Positions 59,389 through 64,000 of a stretch of 64,000 nucleotides of DNA are shown here, in pieces (position 1 is the first letter of the stretch; each line of letters begins with the position of its first letter). The stretch lies in the NCBI RefSeq assembly GCF_009905215.1, contig NZ_CP047593.1, forward strand, positions 372,001 through 436,000. The letters are read 5' to 3'. The notes under the pieces are model-generated. The model had not been told where the DNA came from. It made no database searches and saw only the letters and a program-made list of their open reading frames with translations. The stretch comes from Tichowtungia aerotolerans (GTDB lineage Bacteria; Verrucomicrobiota; Kiritimatiellia; Kiritimatiellales; Tichowtungiaceae). Both the position numbers and the translations under genes were made by a program.

Positions 59389-60539
59389 AGAAGAAAAAGC
59401 TGAGCCTGTTTTTGTTTATCGACGCATTCGGCTGGGAAGTGCGCAAGCGCCACCCTTTTTTCCTTAAAGACCGAACTGTCGATCAAAAAAAACTCGATAC
59501 CATTCTTGGATATTCATCCGCCTGTGACCCATCGATTATTTCCGGCCGTCTGCCGCAGGACCACCTCATGTGGTCCTCATTTTATTACGATCCCAAGGGG
59601 TCTCCATTCAAATGGACCAAGGCACTGGCCATCCTTCCCGATGCCGTTTTCCGCCGCGGACGGGTTCGCCATTATCTGAGTAAATGGATTAAAAAGGCTC
59701 AGGGGTTCACCGGCTACTTTCAGCTCTACGGAGTTCCGTTCAAATATCTGCCGCTGTTTAATTATGCGGAGAAAAAACGGATCTGGGAACCGAACGGTCT
59801 GCTGCGCGGCGAAACGATTTTTGATGAACTGCACCGCCGGGGAATCCCGCATTACGTTCATGACAGCGCAGTCAACGACGAAACCAAGCTCGCCCGCCTT
59901 ACGGCGGACATTACAGCACAACGGATCGATTTCGCTTATTGTTCACTGGGAAAGCTCGACGCTTTGATGCACGCGGTCGGCACACAGGACCCTAAAGTGT
60001 CCGAACTGATCCATTGGTATGACAAACAACTCGAACAACTGATTCAGACTGCGGAAGAGCACTATGAAGAAGTAGCGTGGTATGTTTTCACAGATCACGG
60101 GATGCATGACATCACGGAAGGATACAACCTGATTGCGGACATCCAAGCGACGGGCCTGCGCTGGAATAAAGATTATGTTGCATTCTACGACTCCACCATG
60201 GCCCGTTTCTGGTTTCTCAACAAAACTGCCAGAGAAAAAATCACAGATGCATTAACCAACCATTCTAAAGGAAGGATCCTCCCCGAAAATGAACTGAAAG
60301 AACAGGGTACTTTCTTTGAAGACGGCATGTATGGAGAGCTCGTTTTCCTGATTAACTCCGGCATTCAGATTGTTCCGAGCTTCATGGGTGTCAAACAGAT
60401 CAAAGGCATGCATGGGTATCATCCGTCGGATGCCGACTCCGCCGCCGCCATTGCCGCAAACCGGTCTTTACCCGAAGACTTGACAAAAATTCATAAAATC
60501 TATCATCTAATGCGGAAGGAGCTTGGCCTAAGTGAGTAA
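59385..60539 (+). CDS. Alkaline-phosphatase-superfamily protein
   Basis: 384 residues with the metal Asp in LFLFIDAFGW, a Ser/Asp-rich nucleophile region GYSSACDPSIISGRLPQDHL, the second metal site VFTDHGMHDIT, and the third His in KGMHGYHPSDAD. This is the type I phosphodiesterase/nucleotide pyrophosphatase layout, with Ser at the nucleophile position. It may modify or cleave a phosphate ester in polysaccharide synthesis; the substrate is not known. It overlaps the previous gene by four bases and the next by eight. Confidence 0.65.
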   Translation: MKKKKLSLFLFIDAFGWEVRKRHPFFLKDRTVDQKKLDTILGYSSACDPSIISGRLPQDHLMWSSFYYDPKGSPFKWTKALAILPDAVFRRGRVRHYLSKWIKKAQGFTGYFQLYGVPFKYLPLFNYAEKKRIWEPNGLLRGETIFDELHRRGIPHYVHDSAVNDETKLARLTADITAQRIDFAYCSLGKLDALMHAVGTQDPKVSELIHWYDKQLEQLIQTAEEHYEEVAWYVFTDHGMHDITEGYNLIADIQATGLRWNKDYVAFYDSTMARFWFLNKTAREKITDALTNHSKGRILPENELKEQGTFFEDGMYGELVFLINSGIQIVPSFMGVKQIKGMHGYHPSDADSAAAIAANRSLPEDLTKIHKIYHLMRKELGLSE

Positions 60540-61200
60540 TCAATCCGCCCCCAGATCAAAAGAAAAAGACGCCGTTCTGATTGTCGATGATGACGCATTC
60601 ATGCTGAAGGTTCTCTACCGCGTTCTGCAAAATGATTACACGTTATATCAGGCAGGATCAGCAGAAGAGGCGGTTGAGGTCCTTCGCGGACGGAATGTCA
60701 AAGCCATTCTCTGCGATCATGTTCTTCCCGGCCAAACCGGACTTGATTTCCTGATTGCCCTGCGCCAGCGAAATGCTCGCATTAAAAGCGTTCTGTTCAG
60801 CGCCGCTCTTGAAACCGAACAGTTTATTAAAGCCATCAACCATGGCCAGGTATTCCGCTTCATCAAAAAGCCGGCATCGCCGACAGACATTCTGTCCGCT
60901 GTACGCGAAGCAATCCGACAATATGATATCGAAGACCTTCAGCAACAGATTCAGATCGACCAGAAAGACATCGATAAACAGCTCTACAGCACGGCAGCCC
61001 CTTACTGGCTGTATCGCTTGCGGGTGATTGCCCAGCAGTCTTTCCGCTATGGGGCGCCGCTGTTTGGAAATGTACTGGCCCTGCTGCTGGCGCTAGGCGT
61101 TATCGCCCTGAGCGTCGGAATCTGCATCATGCTGATCCTCTACTTTGTGAAAAGCTACCTCGGAATCGACATCCTGCACAACAGCCATCTGTTCAACTGA
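60532..61200 (+). CDS. Membrane-anchored receiver-domain protein
   Basis: 222 residues. The receiver domain (15-130) has the acidic pair LIVDDD, Asp62 in AILCDHVLPGQTG and Lys in FIKKPASP. A linker of about 45 residues leads to a strong membrane helix (179-206, VLALLLALGVIALSVGICIM), with no DNA-binding output. It starts with GTG. An anchored receiver at the end of a polysaccharide operon could regulate the synthase complex directly. The partner kinase is unknown. Confidence 0.75.
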   Translation: MSNQSAPRSKEKDAVLIVDDDAFMLKVLYRVLQNDYTLYQAGSAEEAVEVLRGRNVKAILCDHVLPGQTGLDFLIALRQRNARIKSVLFSAALETEQFIKAINHGQVFRFIKKPASPTDILSAVREAIRQYDIEDLQQQIQIDQKDIDKQLYSTAAPYWLYRLRVIAQQSFRYGAPLFGNVLALLLALGVIALSVGICIMLILYFVKSYLGIDILHNSHLFN

Positions 61201-61219
61201 TTTCCAAAAATCTGTAAAA

Positions 61220-62140
61220 TCAGCAGTCCAGGCAGGCGGAACGGAACGAAGCACAGCGTTCATCAATCTGCATCCGGTTCAGCTCTGCCAGTCGTTCAAG
61301 GCTGAACTCTTCCACACCGAAGGATGCCGTAACGGTCCCATAAGCCATTGCCTGCTGAATGGCGGCGGCATCGGTTTTTCCCGATTCCGCCAGAGCTCCC
61401 ATCAGGCCGCCGGCAAACGTGTCGCCCGCTCCGGTCGGATCCTTAAAGTCATCAAGTTGATAAGCCGGAATAGAAAAGGATCCCTCGGCAGAGAAAAGGA
61501 TACTGCCGCTTTCTCCTTTTTTGATCAGCACAAATTCCGGGCCCATTTTCAGAAGCTCGGCAGATGCCTCATTCAGGCAGTCTTTTCCGGTAAAGAGTCG
61601 GGCCTCCGATTCGTTGAGAGTCAGCATATCGCATTTACCAACCACCTGAATCAGCTCATCCCGGGCAATGTTGATCCAAAGATCCATAGTATCAATCAGC
61701 ACAAACTTCGGAGAGTGCAGTTGCTCCAGAACGTGCAGCTGCAATGCCGGGTGAATGTTGGCCAGAAAAAGATACGGAGCATCGCGATATGCCTCCGGCA
61801 GCTCCGGAGAAAAATGCTCAAATACATTCAGCTCCGTGAACAGTGTCCGGCGATTATCCATGTTTTTTTCATAAACCCCGGACCAGCGGAAGGTTTTCCC
61901 CTCTTCGGTCTGCAGGCCGGAAAGGTCGATTCCCATTCCTTCCCACAGCTCACGGCATTCCTTGGGGAAGTCGGTTCCAACCACACCAACCATACCGGTT
62001 TTCACAAAAAAAGAACCGGCGGCACAGGCATAACTGACTGAACCGCCGAGGATTTCCTCCCGTTTTTCACGCGGGGTTTCAATCGTGTCGATGCCGATCG
62101 AGCCGACAATCACCAATTCGGGAGCGCTGGAGTTATTCAT
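61220..62140 (-). CDS. PfkB-family sugar kinase
   Basis: About 306 residues from the ATG at 62140 (a TTG at 62152 is an alternative). The opening ELVIVGSIGIDTIETPREKR with GGSVSYACA and the anion-hole DPTGAGDTFAGGLMGALA are the two PfkB motifs. It phosphorylates a sugar or nucleoside; the substrate cannot be named. It ends the accC-asp23-amaP run on the minus strand. The convergent receiver gene ends 19 bases away. Confidence 0.85.
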   Translation of the reverse strand: MNNSSAPELVIVGSIGIDTIETPREKREEILGGSVSYACAAGSFFVKTGMVGVVGTDFPKECRELWEGMGIDLSGLQTEEGKTFRWSGVYEKNMDNRRTLFTELNVFEHFSPELPEAYRDAPYLFLANIHPALQLHVLEQLHSPKFVLIDTMDLWINIARDELIQVVGKCDMLTLNESEARLFTGKDCLNEASAELLKMGPEFVLIKKGESGSILFSAEGSFSIPAYQLDDFKDPTGAGDTFAGGLMGALAESGKTDAAAIQQAMAYGTVTASFGVEEFSLERLAELNRMQIDERCASFRSACLDC

Positions 62141-62144
62141 AGAC

Positions 62145-62684
62145 TTAATCAATTGGAGATGCCGGAGGCGCTCCGACTATTTCCTGAACTTTCACTTTGA
62201 TTTCACGCACATCCACAATTCCCAGGCCATCACGAATGCTCTCACGCACGCGCCCCTGAAGTTTTTCAGACAACTCGGGAAGCCGGCTGCCGGTCTGAAT
62301 CTTCACATCCAGATCGATGCAGAGCATATTTTTTTCCGAATGGATTTTCGGGTCCATGCTTACAACAGAACCGAACTCATCACCGATTTTGCGCACAAAA
62401 TCACGCACGGCATTAATGCTGATGGAAACAGATCCGCTTTCTGATTCGAATGAAATATAGCGCTTGCGCGAGCGGGGCCGTCCAAAGGTTCCCAGATAGA
62501 CCAGCACCAGCAGAATCAGGATCAGTCCGAATACCACTCCCACAAACGGGCTGTCGGTCATGGTGCTGAAGATAAAGTCACGGAAACCGGTATTGAAACC
62601 GTTTCCGTAAACCAGCAGAGCGCTCCAGACCAGCGGGGTCAAAAAAATGAGCGCTCCGGCAAGTGCGTGCAAAAGCTTTTTCAT
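62145..62684 (-). CDS. AmaP-like Asp23 membrane anchor
   Basis: 179 residues from the ATG at 62684. Two membrane helices lie at the N-terminus (LLHALAGALIFLTPLVW and FVGVVFGLILILLVLVYL), then an Asp23-like domain (ISINAVRDFVRKIGDEF onward). This is the AmaP layout, the partner that ties Asp23 to the membrane. It starts two bases past the asp23 stop. The frame upstream is a by-product. Its end lies just before the PfkB start. Confidence 0.78.
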   Translation of the reverse strand: MKKLLHALAGALIFLTPLVWSALLVYGNGFNTGFRDFIFSTMTDSPFVGVVFGLILILLVLVYLGTFGRPRSRKRYISFESESGSVSISINAVRDFVRKIGDEFGSVVSMDPKIHSEKNMLCIDLDVKIQTGSRLPELSEKLQGRVRESIRDGLGIVDVREIKVKVQEIVGAPPASPID

Positions 62685-62686
62685 GC

Positions 62687-63118
62687 TCAGCCCTCCGCCG
62701 TTCCGGCCTCTGTCCGGCGCAACCCCTGCACCGACACATTCACCGCCTGCACAACCTTTCCTGTCATATCTTCCACTGCCTGACGAACTTCGGCCTGAAG
62801 TTTGCCGCATGTTTCAGGAATATTTACGCCGTATTCCAACACAACCGTCAGTTCGACTGTGATGGTGTTTTCAGACTCCACAGCAACACGAATGCCGCGA
62901 TCCCTGGGTTTTTTGCCGATGATATCAGCCAGTCCGTCCACCAGCGTTCCGGACAGCTCAACCACACCGGGAACCCGATCGGCAGCTTCATGGGCAATCA
63001 CTGAGATCACATTGTTATGAATACGAACGGATCCGAGCCCTGCATCATCCTGCTTGGCTTCCGGAACCGGATAATTCTGTCCAGGCGGCAGTGTGGTTTT
63101 GTTTTCCTTGTCACTCAT
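62687..63118 (-). CDS. Asp23/Gls24 envelope protein
   Basis: 143 residues with the Asp23 core GSVRIHNNVISVIAHEAADR, VPGVVELSG and VELTVVLEYGVNIPETC, followed by EDMTGKVVQAVNVSVQGL. The family is known from Gram-positive alkaline shock protein and YqhY. Its position next to accC is the same as yqhY in Bacillus. YqhY is linked to control of acetyl-CoA carboxylase, and the same link may hold here, but that is an inference. Confidence 0.85.
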   Translation of the reverse strand: MSDKENKTTLPPGQNYPVPEAKQDDAGLGSVRIHNNVISVIAHEAADRVPGVVELSGTLVDGLADIIGKKPRDRGIRVAVESENTITVELTVVLEYGVNIPETCGKLQAEVRQAVEDMTGKVVQAVNVSVQGLRRTEAGTAEG

Positions 63119-63140
63119 GGCAATGTCTCCTTCCTATCGT

Positions 63141-64000
63141 TCAACGACAAAACTTATCATGCATAAACTTTTCGAGAAAAGCCGTATTATATTCCCCTTT
63201 ACGGAACCGCTCATCCTGCAGCAAGGCTTCTCCCAGCGGCACACTGGTGTTCGGCCCGCTGATTTCAAACTCCTCCAGTGCACGATGCAGCCGATTCAAC
63301 GCCTCTTCTCGGGTTGCTCCGCGAGCAATGATCTTGGCAATCATGCTGTCGTAATAAGGAGAAATGGTATAGCCACTGTACACATGGGAATCCACGCGGA
63401 TTCCAGGGCCACCCGGAAAATGGACCGCTTCCACATTCCCCGGAGACGGCGTGAAGTTCTTATAGGGATCTTCCGCATTGACACGGAATTCAATGGCATG
63501 GTGATGAACGCTGACTTCATCCTGCGTAAATGCAAGTTTTTCACCCGCAGCAACACGAATCTGTTCTTTCATCAGATCGATGTCGGTCACTTCCTCACTG
63601 ACGGTATGCTCCACCTGGATACGAGTATTCATTTCCATGAAATAGAACTTCTGTTCCTTTTCATCGTAGAGAAATTCGATCGTTCCGGCACTGTTGTAAT
63701 TCACCGCTTTGGCAGCCCGCACAGCAATGGCACCGAGCTCTTCACGCTGCTCATCGGTCAGTGTCGGACACGGGGACTCTTCCACCAGCTTCTGGTGACG
63801 ACGCTGGATGGAGCAATCGCGCTCACCGAGATGCACCACATTGCCGTGTTTATCGCCAATAATCTGCACTTCCACATGACGAGCCGACTCAATGTATTTT
63901 TCCATGAAGCAGTCCGGGTTGCCGAAAGCACTTTCCGCTTCGTTCTGAGCCATCATGAACCCCTGCGCGAGACTGACATCGTTATGCGCCACGCGCATTC
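63141..64000 (-). CDS. accC: Biotin carboxylase (partial)
   Basis: The C-terminal 286 residues of a biotin carboxylase; the gene continues beyond the window edge. HVEVQIIGDKHGNVVHLGER, the CSIQRRHQKLVEESP loop, FMEMNTRIQVEHTVSE (substrate and metal Glu) and EFRVNAEDPYKNFTPSPG are intact. It carboxylates biotin for acetyl-CoA carboxylase in fatty-acid synthesis. It leads the asp23-amaP-pfkB run on the minus strand. Confidence 0.95.
   Translation of the reverse strand, partial: MRVAHNDVSLAQGFMMAQNEAESAFGNPDCFMEKYIESARHVEVQIIGDKHGNVVHLGERDCSIQRRHQKLVEESPCPTLTDEQREELGAIAVRAAKAVNYNSAGTIEFLYDEKEQKFYFMEMNTRIQVEHTVSEEVTDIDLMKEQIRVAAGEKLAFTQDEVSVHHHAIEFRVNAEDPYKNFTPSPGNVEAVHFPGGPGIRVDSHVYSGYTISPYYDSMIAKIIARGATREEALNRLHRALEEFEISGPNTSVPLGEALLQDERFRKGEYNTAFLEKFMHDKFCR

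Noticed and set aside
1-64000. tRNA, rRNA, tmRNA or riboswitch genes
   Set aside because: No cloverleaf or known conserved RNA core was found by eye in the gaps, although a covariance-model search could still reveal a small RNA.

Overview
The window is an ordinary-looking chromosomal segment from a Gram-negative-type bacterium: it has lipoproteins with lipoboxes, a YidC with a long periplasmic domain, and an AsmA-like protein. By eye the base composition is in the mid-50s percent GC. The gene content points to the Planctomycetes-Verrucomicrobia-Chlamydiae group, most plausibly Kiritimatiellota or a close relative. Supporting features are a prepilin with Ala before FTLIE, a lone LA_2272-like surface repeat protein, a UDP-glucose dehydrogenase of the animal/plant type, a decayed S23 four-helix-bundle gene, and a gliding-type ABC operon with a DUF4340 protein. 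This placement is an inference, because no rRNA is present. I see no tRNA, rRNA, CRISPR array, insertion sequence or prophage.

Layout. 0-5.3 kb: xseB, a HAD / aldo-keto reductase / HAD-UbiA operon, a lipoprotein, trmJ and a SpoIIAA-like protein. 5.3-10.4 kb: mtaB, a glycine-zipper lipoprotein, an HTH protein and the classical rpmH-rnpA-yidD-yidC run (rpmH is only 47 codons). 10.5-19.2 kb: glpK, nadB, the repeat protein, fabI, a CBS protein, dapA and lysA. 19.3-23.9 kb: an operon that joins a partner-switching signalling module (HPt, REC-PP2C-kinase, STAS) to exopolysaccharide initiation (a sugar phosphotransferase and a hybrid nucleotidyltransferase / beta-helix / degenerate sugar-transferase protein). 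24-32 kb: an (alpha/alpha)6 hydrolase-like membrane protein, pepA, a FolM-like reductase, a Sel1 protein and uvrB. 32-37 kb: a sigma-54-driven prepilin, a two-component pair, dnaG and cvpA. 37.5-45 kb: an ABC/GldG/DUF4340/AsmA operon. 45-50.8 kb: nusA-infB-rbfA-truB-ribF. 50.9-54.7 kb: rho, coaE and thrC. 54.9-61.2 kb: a second polysaccharide operon (ugd, two glycosyltransferases, a nucleotidyltransferase, a phosphatase-superfamily protein and a membrane-anchored receiver protein). 61.2-64 kb: accC-asp23-amaP-pfkB on the minus strand, with accC cut by the window end.

The most striking signal is not a gene. A palindrome, core TTCCAA-NNN-TTGGAA, is scattered over the whole window. I count 13 perfect copies and about 15 with one mismatch, against a chance expectation well below one. 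It lies both between genes and inside essential genes. Inside genes it is read in all three frames, as FQxLE, SxxWK or PxxGK peptides, at positions that look structurally tolerant. The three-base spacer is strongly biased to ACA/TGT or ACC/GGT. This looks like a genome-wide DNA-level or RNA-level element (protein-binding site, uptake signal or hairpin) maintained by selection or by a copying process.
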